Under the pieces are notes generated by a model that was not told where the DNA came from, searched no databases, and was given only the letters and a program-made list of their open reading frames with translations. From contig OZ244981.1 of NCBI GenBank assembly GCA_965223085.1, positions 248,001-312,000 on the forward strand: a stretch of 64,000 nucleotides of DNA, in the 5' to 3' direction. This DNA is from CBDCVO01 sp965223085 (GTDB taxonomy: Bacteria > Pseudomonadota > Gammaproteobacteria > Ga0077536). A program made the position numbers and the translations under genes. Shown piece after piece: positions 54,744 to 64,000 of this stretch. Positions within the stretch are counted from its first letter, which is position 1, and the number at the start of each line of letters is the position of its first letter.

Positions 54744-56750
54744 CTATAACTCGCTCCATTTGCCATCGTCTGCGCTCGGTGTCGGCCCACCGACAGCGAC
54801 TTTATGGCGCTCAATGGAACGGACGTTCTCGGCGACCGGGGGCGCAATATCCGCATCGTTGTCGATCTGCCGAGGCGTCGTTGGCATAGCGACTACGCGC
54901 GCGGAGTCAACCCCGTCGGTGCTGAAGAAAGCCATCAACGCTAGCAGCGAACGCGATTGCCCACTCATCGATTCAGCCGCGGCCGCCGCTTTTTTGACCA
55001 TCGCAGCGTTCTGCTGTGTCATTTGATCCATCTGCGTGACCGCCTGATTCACTTGCTCGATGCTAACGGTTTGCTCAGCGGAGGCCGCTGCGATTTCTGC
55101 GATAATATCGCCGACCTTCTTAACCGCTATGACAATTTCGTTGAGCTTGCCACCCGATTCGTTGACCAGGTTAGAACCTTCATCAACCTTGCGAACGCTG
55201 TCTTGGATCAGGGTTTTGATTTCTTTGGCGGCCGTCGCGCTGCGTTGCGCGAGATTGCGCACTTCTTGAGCAACTACCGCAAACCCGCGACCTTGCTCGC
55301 CAGCTCGCGCCGCTTCCACAGCGGCGTTCAAGGCTAAAAGATTAGTTTGAAACGCGATTTCATCGATAACGGTGATGATGTCCGCAATCTTCTTGCTTGA
55401 TCCGTTGATCGCACTCATTGCATCAACCGCACGGTCAACCGTCTCACCGCCGGCCTCCGCCTGATCGCGCACTGTCCGCCAATTGATGGGCACGCTTAGC
55501 ATTATCGGCGTTTTGACGCACCGTCTCGTCATCTCTTCCATGCTATATGCGGCCTCTTGCAGGGATGCTGCTTACGATTCGGTGCGTTTGCTCAGATCAC
55601 TATTACCCGTCGCCGCCTCGTCAGCGGATGAGTTCATGCTCACCGACGACGCGCGTATTTCTTCCACCATGCCGCTCAGATTGCGAACTGTCTCGTTGAC
55701 AGCATCTTGCAAAGTCGCAAAGCGGCCTTCGTACGGCCCCGCCATAACGTGTGTTAAGTCGCCGCGTGCCGTGCGCAGCATTACCTGGCTGCATTCATCG
55801 AGTGGCCTTACGACAGAATCGATTAAGGCGTTGACCCCATCCCCTAAGACGCGCATAAATCCTCGATATTTAGAGCCATCAAAGCGCATATCGAAGTTAC
55901 CCGCGGCAGCGGCAGTAAGTGTATTTTGCAGCTCGCGCTCACCATTTTTCTGCTCGGTAATGTCTATCCATTCGACCATGTTTCCCAACAAAGCACCGTC
56001 ACCGTCTACGACCGCCGTCGCATTAACTTCGAAGTCCAAATCCGCAACGCTAATTTGTGTCCGCGCCGGCAAGTTAGAGCGAGCAGACCACAGGTTCCGT
56101 TGGCGTTGCGGATTAACATGAAACTGGTCGATGTTTTGGCCGATCAAGTTGTCGACACTAAAACCTGGAAACTTGCTGCGCAATACCGCTTCTCGAGAAC
56201 GCAATAATTCCACCACTGCGGGATTAACATAAGATATGTTGAGATCCGGATCGCACAACATCACTGCTGTCGTCGCGCCGTCGATCGCGGATTTTAGTGT
56301 GGCGGCTTGTTTCTCGAAAGCACGCCGCTCGGTGACGTCATGCCACTCCAGGATGTTTCCTCAATATTTTCCAGCGCCATCGTATTGCGTCGCAACGTTG
56401 AGATTTAAAATCAATGGGCCGAATTCGATATCGACCGACAACGGCAGGTTCGCTGGGTCTGACCAAATGCGTCGCTGCCGAACGAACTCTTGGTGAAACA
56501 AATCGATGCTCGTGCCGAGCACTGCATCCCCAGAAAAATCAGGGTGCTGCTCGCGCAAAGTGGCCTCGTGTTGCTTCAGCAAATTTTTCGTTGCTTGATT
56601 CGTATAGGTGATGACGAAATCCGTATCGACGATCATGATCGCCGTCATGGTGTTGTCTAGAGCAGAACGCAACTGCGCTAATTCCGTTTGCAATGCCTCA
56701 CTATCCATCCCAGCGGCACTCATCTCCTTTATCGCTTCACCTTCACCCAT
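54744..56750 (-). pseudogene. PAS-containing methyl-accepting chemotaxis protein, decayed
   Basis: A soluble chemoreceptor with two PAS domains (IMIVDTDFVITYTN ... and MLCDPDLNISYVNPAVVELL) and a C-terminal MCP signalling domain (NLLALNAAVEAARAGEQGRG, EQVNQAVTQMDQ). No transmembrane helix. Lesions in one frame: TGA at 56361-56363, within GAGKY-GNILEWHDVT; TAA at 55572-55574, where SKRTES-AASLQEAAYSMEEMT should have Gln. Then a pair of compensating frame shifts near 55530 and 55471: the intervening DNA reads VRQNADNAKRAHQLAD, the normal family sequence, in the other frame. Multiple independent lesions support true decay. The start is uncertain (56750 or 56708). Confidence 0.82.
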
Positions 56751-56981
56751 GTGTTCATTAGGTGGCAAGCGTGGTGTTTGCTATTTTGGTTAATGCGCTT
56801 GCCAATGCACTGCGCTACATACGTGATCCAAGCTGGGTCCGCCATAATGCCTATCTCGGTGATCACAACTTGTTTATGGCGCGCCGATATGTTGTCGGTC
56901 TGACGCCGACGCTTCGTTGAGACTAGCTGTTTGTGCGGCTTGCAGAGACATCAAAGCTGCGGCCAGGTAGCGGTCGGTTTG

Positions 56982-57506
56982 CTAATGCGTGGCCGAGTGC
57001 GACTCACCGAAAGCGCCATCAGTCTCGACCAGGTTATCCACATCTAGCAGGATGACCATTTTTTCATCGAGCGTCGCCAACCCCCGCACAAACTCGGCAT
57101 GAACATGTTCACCAAAATCCGGAGGTGATTGTAATTGCTCACAAGGGACTTTGTAGACATCAGCAACGGCGTCTACGACGAACCCCATCGTGCGTTCGCT
57201 ACTATCTTTGGCTTGAACCTTTAATACGATAACCACAGTCGTGGCTGTGTCTTCCGCGTTAGCGAGTTGAAACCTTCGACGCAGGTCTACGATCGGAACA
57301 ACGGTACCGCGGAGATTAATCACACCTCGAACATAATCGGGTGTATTAGGGATCGGCGTCGCGCGCTCCCATCCTTTGATCTCCTGTACACGCAAAATAT
57401 CGACGGCATATTCCTCGTCGCTTAACCTAAAACTGAGAAACTGTTCGCCGTTGACGTTGACACCTAGGTCAGTGATGTCTTGAGATTGGATGTCATCTGA
57501 ACCCAT
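56982..57506 (-). CDS. cheW: Chemotaxis coupling protein CheW
   Basis: A 174-residue CheW. EQFLSFRLSDEEYAVDILRVQEI, TPIPNTPDYVRGVINLRGTVVPIVDLR and MGFVVDAVADVY are the conserved coupling-domain segments. It links MCPs to CheA. The start at ATG 57506 (MGSDDIQSQDITDLG) is chosen because the earlier in-frame sequence is not family-like. It is followed on the same strand by the MCP pseudogene, its likely former partner. CheA is not in this window. Confidence 0.9.
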   Translation of the reverse strand: MGSDDIQSQDITDLGVNVNGEQFLSFRLSDEEYAVDILRVQEIKGWERATPIPNTPDYVRGVINLRGTVVPIVDLRRRFQLANAEDTATTVVIVLKVQAKDSSERTMGFVVDAVADVYKVPCEQLQSPPDFGEHVHAEFVRGLATLDEKMVILLDVDNLVETDGAFGESHSATH

Positions 57507-57862
57507 TTTGTTACAGCTCCCGGTATTGATCCTATTAGGCACTTGCGCTGCGCTGTGGTCGACGTACCACTCGATACGCCCTCGCATTTTCGTTAGATAA
57601 TGCCAAGAATTTTCGCCGTGGATCCTCGTTAGGTGAATCGTCACGAATGGTCATGCGAACGCCTAGGCCACTGGCAAACATCCTACGCTCAACTGTATCG
57701 ACAAATGCAAAGCTAACTTTACGCCCGGGTATTTAGCAGCCGAGTCTAGCGAGCGAAACGCCGAAAACACCCGTAGGCTTTCACGTGAGGCCCGTGGTAT
57801 TCTGTAGCGGCAACATCAAAACATCGTCGGCGATAAATTTGTGTGACACGCTAGGACGAGAA
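57507..57862. other. Intergenic region between cheW and the hopanoid cluster
   Basis: A 356-nt gap between divergent genes. It should hold the promoters for both, but no clear -35/-10 pair or repeat stands out. A CACGTG hexamer is present at 57782. Confidence 0.4.
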
Positions 57863-58969
57863 ATGGACCAAAACCTTGAACCCATGCACAATTCGCTGCC
57901 GGACGCCACCGACGAACATTTTCAGACGCACATGTTGCAGGGTGTCTCGCGTACATTCGCGTTAACGATTCCGACGTTACCTAAAACACTCTGCAGGGCT
58001 GTGGGCAACGCCTATTTGCTGTGTCGGATCGCTGACACCATCGAAGACGACGCTGAGCTGAGTTTCACAGAGAAGCAAACGTATTCCAAGGCGTTTCTCA
58101 AGCTGGTCAGTGGCGAGGATAATCCGCGTGACTTTGGGCACGAGCTTGCACCGAAACTCGCACCACATACCTCCAGCGCTGAACGGGAATTGATTCGCGG
58201 AACAGCTCGGGTGTTGCGCATTACTCACAGCATGAGCGCGACGGAGCGGCGTGCCCTAGAACGCTGCGTCAGGATCATGACAGAGGGTATGGTGCATTAC
58301 CAGGGTCAAGAAACATTGGACGGTCTGACAGATCAAGCGGCAATGGATCGTTACTGCTACTACGTCGCCGGCGTCGTCGGTGAAATGCTGACCGAACTTT
58401 TTTGCGCGCACAACGAAACGATTATGAAAAAGCGACCCGAGCTAATTACGCTCGCGGTTTCGTTCGGACAGGGTTTGCAAATGACAAACATTCTCAAGGA
58501 TATCTGGGACGACCGTGCGCGGGGCGCCTGCTGGTTACCGCGTGACGCCTTCGACGCCCGTGACATTAGCCTCTCGACGCTGACGGCAGGCGAAGGGGGC
58601 ACAGCATTTACACAGGTCTACCGACACTTGATCGCCATCGCACATGGACATTTGGTGAACGCGTTACGCTACACACTCCTGATCCCCCACAGCGAACCTG
58701 GGATCAGGCGCTTCTGTTTGTGGGCACTTGGCATGGCGGTGTTAAGCTTGCGTAAGCTCAACGCCAATCCTCATTTTGCTGACGGTCAAGAAGTAAAAAT
58801 CTCACGTCGCAGTGTGCGGCTGACTGTCGCAGCAACGAGTGCCGCGGTCGGCTCCGACACAGCCCTGCGTGGCTTGTTTATGCTAGCGTCGACCGGTCTC
58901 CCTAAAGAAAATGTCGACCCGCCGCCTTCGCCGCTGTTCGGGATGACCGATCCAAGCTCTTCTATGTGA
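57863..58969 (+). CDS. Squalene/phytoene synthase family protein, probable squalene synthase
   Basis: A 368-residue isoprenoid synthase that condenses two farnesyl diphosphates. LQGVSRTFALTIPTLPK and the first Asp motif DTIEDD appear near residues 40-75; the second is NILKDIWDDRARGACWLP. Length and sequence are closer to single-enzyme squalene synthases than to the ~280-residue HpnC/HpnD pair. Start ATG 57863 with AGGACG upstream. It heads the hopanoid cluster, 40 nt before hpnG. It may supply squalene for hopanoids. Confidence 0.85.
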   Translation: MDQNLEPMHNSLPDATDEHFQTHMLQGVSRTFALTIPTLPKTLCRAVGNAYLLCRIADTIEDDAELSFTEKQTYSKAFLKLVSGEDNPRDFGHELAPKLAPHTSSAERELIRGTARVLRITHSMSATERRALERCVRIMTEGMVHYQGQETLDGLTDQAAMDRYCYYVAGVVGEMLTELFCAHNETIMKKRPELITLAVSFGQGLQMTNILKDIWDDRARGACWLPRDAFDARDISLSTLTAGEGGTAFTQVYRHLIAIAHGHLVNALRYTLLIPHSEPGIRRFCLWALGMAVLSLRKLNANPHFADGQEVKISRRSVRLTVAATSAAVGSDTALRGLFMLASTGLPKENVDPPPSPLFGMTDPSSSM

Positions 58970-59009
58970 AACACGCGGTGCGCACGCGTTCCGTTCCATT
59001 GCCCCGATC

Positions 59010-59681
59010 ATGACCAGAATCGGCGCGATTGTCGCAATGCCCGGCGAGGCTCGTACGCTGATGAACAGCGAGGGGGTGGTATTGGAAAACGCGGGGATCG
59101 GGCTCGCCAATGCGCGGCAAGCGGCTTGCCGGGCTATCGACAACGGCGCCGACGCCTTGCTCGTGTGGGGAACCGCTGGGGGCTTGGTGACAGATCTCCG
59201 TTGCGGCGCATTAGTCCTACCACGCTGTGTGCGCGACGAACAGGGGCAACAGTTCTACTGCGAATCGCGCTGGGTCGCAGCCGTGCGAGCGCGCTTGTCG
59301 GGCATGGTCGTGGTAACGGGCGATGTGTTGAGTGTCGCGGCAGCCGTTAGGGATCCCGCTCAGCGTCGCCACCTCGCGGCGCAGCACGCGTGCGCGATCG
59401 TGGATATGGAATCGGCGGCGGTTGCGGCCGTCGCAGCCGCGCGCGGCAAACCACATATCGTAGTACGCAGCGTACTCGATCCGGTCGGCACGACATTACC
59501 AAGCGCAGCACTGCGAGCCTTGAGCACCTCTGCGTCCGCAGTGCAGATATCATGGGAACTACTGCGCCGACCTGACGAAATACCGGCCGTAGTCCGACTC
59601 GGTCGGCAATACCACACGGCGCTACGCAAACTTAGGCGCGTGGCCCGACGCTTGCAGCCCGACTTTGCGTGGACCTCCTGA
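59010..59681 (+). CDS. hpnG: Hopanoid-associated phosphorylase HpnG
   Basis: A 223-residue nucleoside-phosphorylase-fold protein. TRIGAIVAMPGEARTL, VLENAGIGLANARQAACRAID, VWGTAGGLVTDLRCGALVLPR and CAIVDMESAAVAAVAAARGKPHIVVRSVLD follow the PNP/MTAN fold. HpnG cleaves adenine from adenosylhopane to give ribosylhopane. The 3' end overlaps hpnN by 13 nt. Confidence 0.85.
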   Translation: MTRIGAIVAMPGEARTLMNSEGVVLENAGIGLANARQAACRAIDNGADALLVWGTAGGLVTDLRCGALVLPRCVRDEQGQQFYCESRWVAAVRARLSGMVVVTGDVLSVAAAVRDPAQRRHLAAQHACAIVDMESAAVAAVAAARGKPHIVVRSVLDPVGTTLPSAALRALSTSASAVQISWELLRRPDEIPAVVRLGRQYHTALRKLRRVARRLQPDFAWTS

Positions 59682-62323
59682 CCGTGCCTAAGTCGCTCGC
59701 ACAGTCTTCGCGCCTAGATAGTTTTCTCATTGCGCTGAGTAGATTCAGCGTCCGCCACGCGCTTACCGTTGCCGCGCTCGGCGGCGCGCTCGCGCTCATC
59801 TCGGTGTGGTTGGTGGTAACGAAGCTCACCATCAACACGGATACCGAGGATATGATTTCGCCGACGCTGCCGTGGCGTGCGACGTTCATCGATTATCGCC
59901 GCGCGTTTCCGGACTATTTGAACAATATTGTTGTGGTTGTGGATGGCTCAACGCCTGATCTTGCCCGCGACGGCGCCGCGCGTTTGTCGGCGGCATTGGC
60001 GCGCGACACCGGGCGATTCGAACACGTATTCGATCCTCAAAACGACCCGTTCTTTCGCCAGGCGCAGTTTTTGTATCTCGGCACTGAGGAACTTGAAGCG
60101 CTGGCGGAACAACTGGCGACAGCGCAACCCTTTATCGCGACCCTCGCAAGCGACCCGACCTTACGCGGTTTGGGTGCTTTGATCGCGGCGGCGTTAACGC
60201 CCGCACAAGCCGATCAGGCGATTCATATCGCACCACACCTAGCGCGCATAGCGCAAACGATAGACGACTTCGCGGCTGGTCGAGACAGCCCCCTCTCGTG
60301 GCAACAGCTACTCACGGGCAACGACGATGACAGCGCGACCATGCGGCAATTGTTTGTGGTCAAACCAGTGCTTGATTTCTCGGACTTGCTCCCCGGCGCG
60401 AGCGCACTAGCTGCTATTCGAACCACGGCGAAGGACCTTGGATTGACGCCGTCCAATGGGCTCGTTGTTCGCCTCACCGGAAGCGCGGCGCTATCGGTGG
60501 AAGAACTCGAAAGCGTCATGCGTGGCGTTCAACAAGCCAGCTTGATCGCCTTAGCGCTAGTGGTCGCTTTACTGACGATTGGCTTGCGATCGCTGTCTCT
60601 GGTCGTGAGCACGCTGATTATTCTCATCATCGGCCTGCTCACCACCGCCGCGTTTGCAAGCGTCGTGATCGGCACACTGAACATGATATCGATCGCCTTT
60701 GCGATTTTGTATGTCGGTTTGGGTGTCGATTTCGCTATTCATTATTGTTTGCGCTATCGCGAGTTTGCCCCTAAGCAATCACGTATGTCGGCACTCGGAC
60801 ACACGAGCATCGACGTCGGCCGCGCTCTGCTTTTATGCACGGTGACGACGGCGATAGGGTTTCTCGCGTTTGTGCCCACCGCGTATCGAGGTGTGGCCGA
60901 GCTCGGGCTTATCTCTGGCGCCGGTATTTGCATCGCCCTGGCACTCACCTTGTGCCTGTTGCCAGCCTTGCTAAGCTTGCTACCCGCGCCGCAAGCAGCG
61001 GCGGCGGTGACTAAATTTCCGTATGCCGATGCGCCGATCCGGCATGCACGTTCGATTCGAATCGCGACGGCGTTGCTTACATTGATCGCATTGGCATGCC
61101 TACCCGCAGTAACGTTCGATCACAACCCCCTACACCTTACTGATCCCAACACGGAATCCGCGCAAACTTTTCGGGAACTCCTCGATGATGCCGATCGATC
61201 ACCCTACGCCATTTCCATCATCGCCCCATCAGCCGACGCGCGCGACGATTGGTCGCAAGCACTTGCGGCGCTTCCGAGTGTCGCGTCGGTCGTTTCCCTG
61301 GCCGATCTGATACCCGCCGATCAAGAAACAAAAATGGCCGTCATCGATGATTTGAACTTCACTTTGGGCACGGACATCGAGTTCAGTGCGCCCCACAACA
61401 TCGACGCCGAGACACGCTTACGCGCGCTTAGCGATCTTCAGTCCCATCTCCGGACGTTCCAGTCGACGACGCCGGTGGGCGCTGCGCACGGCGCCGCTGC
61501 AGCGTTGGCGGAGGCATTGGAACGCCTCATGGTTCAAATCCCCGTAGAGCCGGCGCCTAGGGAAACGCTATTGCGCGATCTTGAGACGCGCTTGTTTCAG
61601 AGCCTGCCGAGCAATCTGCAACGTCTAAATGACGCTCTGAGCGCTGAGATCGTCACCCTCGACAAGCTCCCCGCTTCACTCCTACGCCGCTGGCGCGATG
61701 ACAATGAACGCTATCGCTTGCAAGTGAATCCGGCTCAAGACCTCGATGACAATGCAAACCTCGAGACTTTTGTCGCCCAAGTACGCGGCATCGTCGGCGA
61801 TCACGCTACCGATATTCCCGTGATCAATCTGGAAGCCTCGAGAGCCGTCCGCCATGCTTTTGCGCAAGCATTTGCCACCGCTTTCATCGTCATCGCTATT
61901 ATTTTGTGGTTCGCACTGCGACAAGTCAGACTAGTTTTAATCGCGCTCGCACCGCTATTGTTAGCCAGCGCCGTGACCGCAATGATTACTGTGTTGGTCC
62001 GCATGCCGTTCAATTTTGCAAATATTATCGCCCTGCCACTGTTACTCGGGATCGGCGTAGACGGTTCACTGCACATGCTGCATCGTGCACGTGCCTTGAA
62101 CGGGGCAACGCATACCTTGCTCAATACCAGTACCGCACGGGCAATACTGTTTAGCACCCTCACGACCGCGGCGAGTTTTGGCAATCTCGCGCTCTCACCG
62201 CACACCGGTACCGCGAGCATGGGTGTTTTACTTACGATCGGCATTGTGACGACGTTAGCGTGCACACTCATCGTGTTGCCCGCTATCATAAGTGCCTCTT
62301 CATTGACGACACGCGGCACTTGA
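59669..62323 (+). CDS. hpnN: Hopanoid transporter HpnN (MMPL/RND)
   Basis: An 884-residue RND protein with two-fold repeat. First helix VAALGGALALISVWLVV, then TINTDTEDMISPTLPWRATFIDYRRAFP, a characteristic HpnN loop start. The first membrane block includes GVDFAIHYCLRYREFA, the second ALPLLLGIGVDGSLHMLHRA, and a helix at FATAFIVIAIILWFALRQVR. HpnN moves hopanoids to the outer membrane. GTG start at 59669. Confidence 0.9.
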   Translation: MDLLTVPKSLAQSSRLDSFLIALSRFSVRHALTVAALGGALALISVWLVVTKLTINTDTEDMISPTLPWRATFIDYRRAFPDYLNNIVVVVDGSTPDLARDGAARLSAALARDTGRFEHVFDPQNDPFFRQAQFLYLGTEELEALAEQLATAQPFIATLASDPTLRGLGALIAAALTPAQADQAIHIAPHLARIAQTIDDFAAGRDSPLSWQQLLTGNDDDSATMRQLFVVKPVLDFSDLLPGASALAAIRTTAKDLGLTPSNGLVVRLTGSAALSVEELESVMRGVQQASLIALALVVALLTIGLRSLSLVVSTLIILIIGLLTTAAFASVVIGTLNMISIAFAILYVGLGVDFAIHYCLRYREFAPKQSRMSALGHTSIDVGRALLLCTVTTAIGFLAFVPTAYRGVAELGLISGAGICIALALTLCLLPALLSLLPAPQAAAAVTKFPYADAPIRHARSIRIATALLTLIALACLPAVTFDHNPLHLTDPNTESAQTFRELLDDADRSPYAISIIAPSADARDDWSQALAALPSVASVVSLADLIPADQETKMAVIDDLNFTLGTDIEFSAPHNIDAETRLRALSDLQSHLRTFQSTTPVGAAHGAAAALAEALERLMVQIPVEPAPRETLLRDLETRLFQSLPSNLQRLNDALSAEIVTLDKLPASLLRRWRDDNERYRLQVNPAQDLDDNANLETFVAQVRGIVGDHATDIPVINLEASRAVRHAFAQAFATAFIVIAIILWFALRQVRLVLIALAPLLLASAVTAMITVLVRMPFNFANIIALPLLLGIGVDGSLHMLHRARALNGATHTLLNTSTARAILFSTLTTAASFGNLALSPHTGTASMGVLLTIGIVTTLACTLIVLPAIISASSLTTRGT

Positions 62324-62324
62324 T

Positions 62325-62933
62325 GTGGATAACAAACCCTTGGACGCACGACTCGCCAGCTGGCTCGTAACCCCATTGATTGGCACCAAAATTTCGCCCA
62401 ATCACCTCACCAGCGTCAGGCTCGTAGTCGGCGTCGCCGGTGTTATTTGCTTTGCACGAGGCGCGCATCCAAATCTCGGCGCGTGGTTAATCGTGTGGTC
62501 AAACTTTCTCGACCACACCGACGGTGAACTGGCGCGCCTGAGTCGGCAAACTAGTACTTTTGGCCATCGCTACGATCTCGCCTCAGACGCCATTATTACT
62601 GTTGGGCTGTTCCTCGGCATAGGAATTGGGATCCGTCCGGCGCTCGGCGACATCGGCGTCATATATGGGCTTATAGCGGGTGTCGCGGTGGCGGTGATTT
62701 TTCAACTACGCAACACGATCGAATCTCGGCACGGGAAACAGGCCACGCGCCAGCCACGGGCCTTTGGCTTGGAAGCCGAAGATATTTTGTATCTACTACC
62801 GATCCTTACTTGGACTGACAATCTACCCACATTCTTGCGCGCCGCAGCGCTGGGCGCGCCGCTCGCTTTGCTACTCGTCGCAGGACAGTACTATTGGGTA
62901 GATATTAAACCGCGTCGCGAGCAGATTAAGTGA
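62325..62933 (+). CDS. CDP-alcohol phosphatidyltransferase family protein
   Basis: A 202-residue inner-membrane protein. The family motif D-x2-D-G-x2-A-R-x8-G-x3-D-x3-D appears as DHTDGELARLSRQTSTFGHRYDLASD. About five helices follow. Members make phospholipids such as phosphatidylglycerol phosphate or inositol phosphate. GTG start just after the hpnN stop, and a 4-nt GTGA overlap with hpnA. Its place between hpnN and hpnA suggests a lipid partner or a hopanoid head-group role, which is inference. Confidence 0.88.
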   Translation: MDNKPLDARLASWLVTPLIGTKISPNHLTSVRLVVGVAGVICFARGAHPNLGAWLIVWSNFLDHTDGELARLSRQTSTFGHRYDLASDAIITVGLFLGIGIGIRPALGDIGVIYGLIAGVAVAVIFQLRNTIESRHGKQATRQPRAFGLEAEDILYLLPILTWTDNLPTFLRAAALGAPLALLLVAGQYYWVDIKPRREQIK

Positions 62934-63922
62934 CGACCTTAGTCACCGGCGCCACCGGTTTTCTTGGAGCCGTGCTCGTAAGAAGCTTGCTCGAGCGCGG
63001 CGAATCAGTGCGCGTGTTAGCCCGAGCGGCGAGTGATCGTCGCAACATTGAAGGCCTAGACGTCGAGGTTGCGACCGGCGATCTACGCGATCCAGGCAGC
63101 CTAGATCGCGCCTGCACGGGCTGTACGACGCTCTATCACGTTGCCGCGGATTACCGCTTATGGACCCGGGACCCAGACGCCCTCTACGCGAGCAACGTCG
63201 AGGGCACGCGCGCCCTCATGACCGCGGCGTTGGCCGCGAGCGTAGAACGGGTTGTCTACACCAGCAGTGTCGCAACATTGGGGCTCAACGCCGATGGCAC
63301 ACCCGCGAACGAAGAGACCCCGGTTACTGAAGCGAACATGATCGGTCATTACAAACGCTCCAAATATCTCGCCGAACGGGTCGTCGATGCGTTCATACAC
63401 GAGCGCGATCTACCCGCGGTCATCGTCAATCCCTCCACACCCATAGGTCCCTACGACATCAAACCGACGCCCACAGGGCGCCTAATCAGAGACGCGATCC
63501 GGGGCCGCATCCCGGCCTACGTCGACACCGGTCTCAATGTCGTTCACGTCGAAGACGTCGCCTTAGGGCATTTGCTCGCCCACCAGCACGGCACCATTGG
63601 TCGCCGCTATATTCTCGGCGGCGAGAACATGACGCTGCGGGAAATTTTGGCCGAAATCGCCCGCCTGTGCGATCGTCGACCACCGCGAATCAAGCTGCCG
63701 CGCGCGCTTGTTTATCCGCTCGCCTATGTCAGTGAGCTGTGGGCGAGCGCGACCGACGGCCCCGAGCCACAAGCGACCGTCGATGGCCTGCGCATGTCTC
63801 GGAAACGCATGTTTTTTGATTCCAGCCGCGCCCGAACTGAGCTCGGCTACCGTGCCCGTCCGGCGCAACTCGCCCTAGCTGATGCCGTAGCCTGGTTTCG
63901 TGGCCGCGCAGCGACCCCCTAA
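62930..63922 (+). CDS. hpnA: Hopanoid-associated sugar epimerase HpnA
   Basis: A 330-residue NAD(P)-dependent epimerase/dehydratase. Opening VTGATGFLGAVLVRSLLERG (Rossmann), VYTSSVATLGL, then catalytic YKRSKYLAERVV (YxxxK) and VNPSTPIGPYDIKPTPTGR. These match the dihydroflavonol-reductase-like HpnA group. It is thought to act on hopanoid side-chain sugars. It overlaps the previous gene by 4 nt. Confidence 0.88.
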   Translation: MTTLVTGATGFLGAVLVRSLLERGESVRVLARAASDRRNIEGLDVEVATGDLRDPGSLDRACTGCTTLYHVAADYRLWTRDPDALYASNVEGTRALMTAALAASVERVVYTSSVATLGLNADGTPANEETPVTEANMIGHYKRSKYLAERVVDAFIHERDLPAVIVNPSTPIGPYDIKPTPTGRLIRDAIRGRIPAYVDTGLNVVHVEDVALGHLLAHQHGTIGRRYILGGENMTLREILAEIARLCDRRPPRIKLPRALVYPLAYVSELWASATDGPEPQATVDGLRMSRKRMFFDSSRARTELGYRARPAQLALADAVAWFRGRAATP

Positions 63923-64000
63923 GCCCGGCACACTGCTAGCGCTCACCCCGCAAGTCGGCGGCCGCCAGTTGCGCCGAGCGCGGCGAGACGGAATACATCG
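63900..64000 (+). CDS. Possible start of the next gene in the hopanoid cluster (partial)
   Basis: A frame opens at GTG 63900 inside the hpnA end and stays open to the window edge (VAAQRPPKPGTLLALTPQVGG). Overlap fits the tight spacing of this operon, but there is no clear ribosome site and no family match in 33 codons. Confidence 0.25.
   Translation, partial: MAAQRPPKPGTLLALTPQVGGRQLRRARRDGIH

Noticed and set aside
1..64000. tRNA or rRNA genes
   Set aside because: I looked for typical TPsiC-loop and acceptor-stem patterns while reading and saw none; a tRNAscan-SE run would settle it.

Overview
The window looks like chromosome from a mid-GC, Gram-negative proteobacterium, most likely an uncultured gammaproteobacterium. 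The evidence is a TonB-dependent receptor, GspA/GspB secretion accessory proteins, several lipoproteins, a PEP-CTERM protein, a hopanoid cluster, a complete pqqABCDE operon and a lipid/terpenoid-type catabolic repertoire. The taxonomic assignment is inference from gene content. I saw no rRNA, tRNA, CRISPR, prophage or intact transposase.

Layout. 0-6.6 kb: the end of a beta-CASP/MBL nuclease, a Baeyer-Villiger-type monooxygenase, a methyltransferase, an M48 protease, a PEP-CTERM protein, an outer-membrane barrel candidate and an AhpD-like protein. 6.6-16.5 kb: gamma-glutamyltransferase, two divergent crotonases, an amidase and a three-gene 2-oxoacid:ferredoxin oxidoreductase operon whose first gene is a GltD-like NAD(P)H/Fe-S flavoprotein. 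16.6-20.2 kb: GspB, GspA and a membrane-anchored unknown. 20.4-29.8 kb: GST, crotonase, CaiB/BaiF CoA-transferase, MMPL/RND exporter, EamA permease, thioredoxin reductase, a frameshifted SDR and an acyl-CoA synthetase. 29.9-37.7 kb: a repeat-containing peptidoglycan-binding lipoprotein, FtsH, a second monooxygenase, and a coupled pair of lipoproteins, one of them a PHP-domain hydrolase. 38-43.7 kb: GST, a frameshifted class III aminotransferase, HyuB and a badly decayed HyuA. 44.2-47.6 kb: the PQQ operon, including a 24-residue PqqA, flanked on both sides by related inverted repeats. 48.2-50.7 kb: a cyclase-family protein and a GSA-type aminotransferase. 50.8-54.7 kb: a TPP riboswitch followed by a thiamine uptake/salvage operon (TonB receptor, DUF77 thiamine-binding protein, PnuT, kinase). 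54.7-57.5 kb: a decayed PAS-type chemoreceptor and CheW. 57.9-64 kb: a hopanoid/terpenoid cluster (squalene/phytoene synthase, HpnG, HpnN, CDP-alcohol phosphatidyltransferase, HpnA).

How the genes work together. The crotonases, CoA-transferase, acyl-CoA synthetase, SDR, monooxygenases and MMPL exporter suggest breakdown or modification of hydrophobic acids or terpenoids. The ferredoxin-linked oxidoreductase would couple 2-oxoacid oxidation to low-potential or NADPH-linked electron transfer. The thiamine operon supplies TPP, which that oxidoreductase needs.

Four genes between 27 and 57 kb carry disruptions (hyuA, chemoreceptor, aminotransferase, SDR). hyuA and the chemoreceptor carry several independent lesions each and look truly decayed; the other two have single frameshifts that could be sequence errors. 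No single cassette is clearly a new defence or mobile system. The most notable items are the riboswitch-led thiamine operon, the repeat-flanked pqq operon, the PHP lipoprotein pair, the IPAEY-repeat lipoprotein and the phosphatidyltransferase inserted in the hopanoid cluster.
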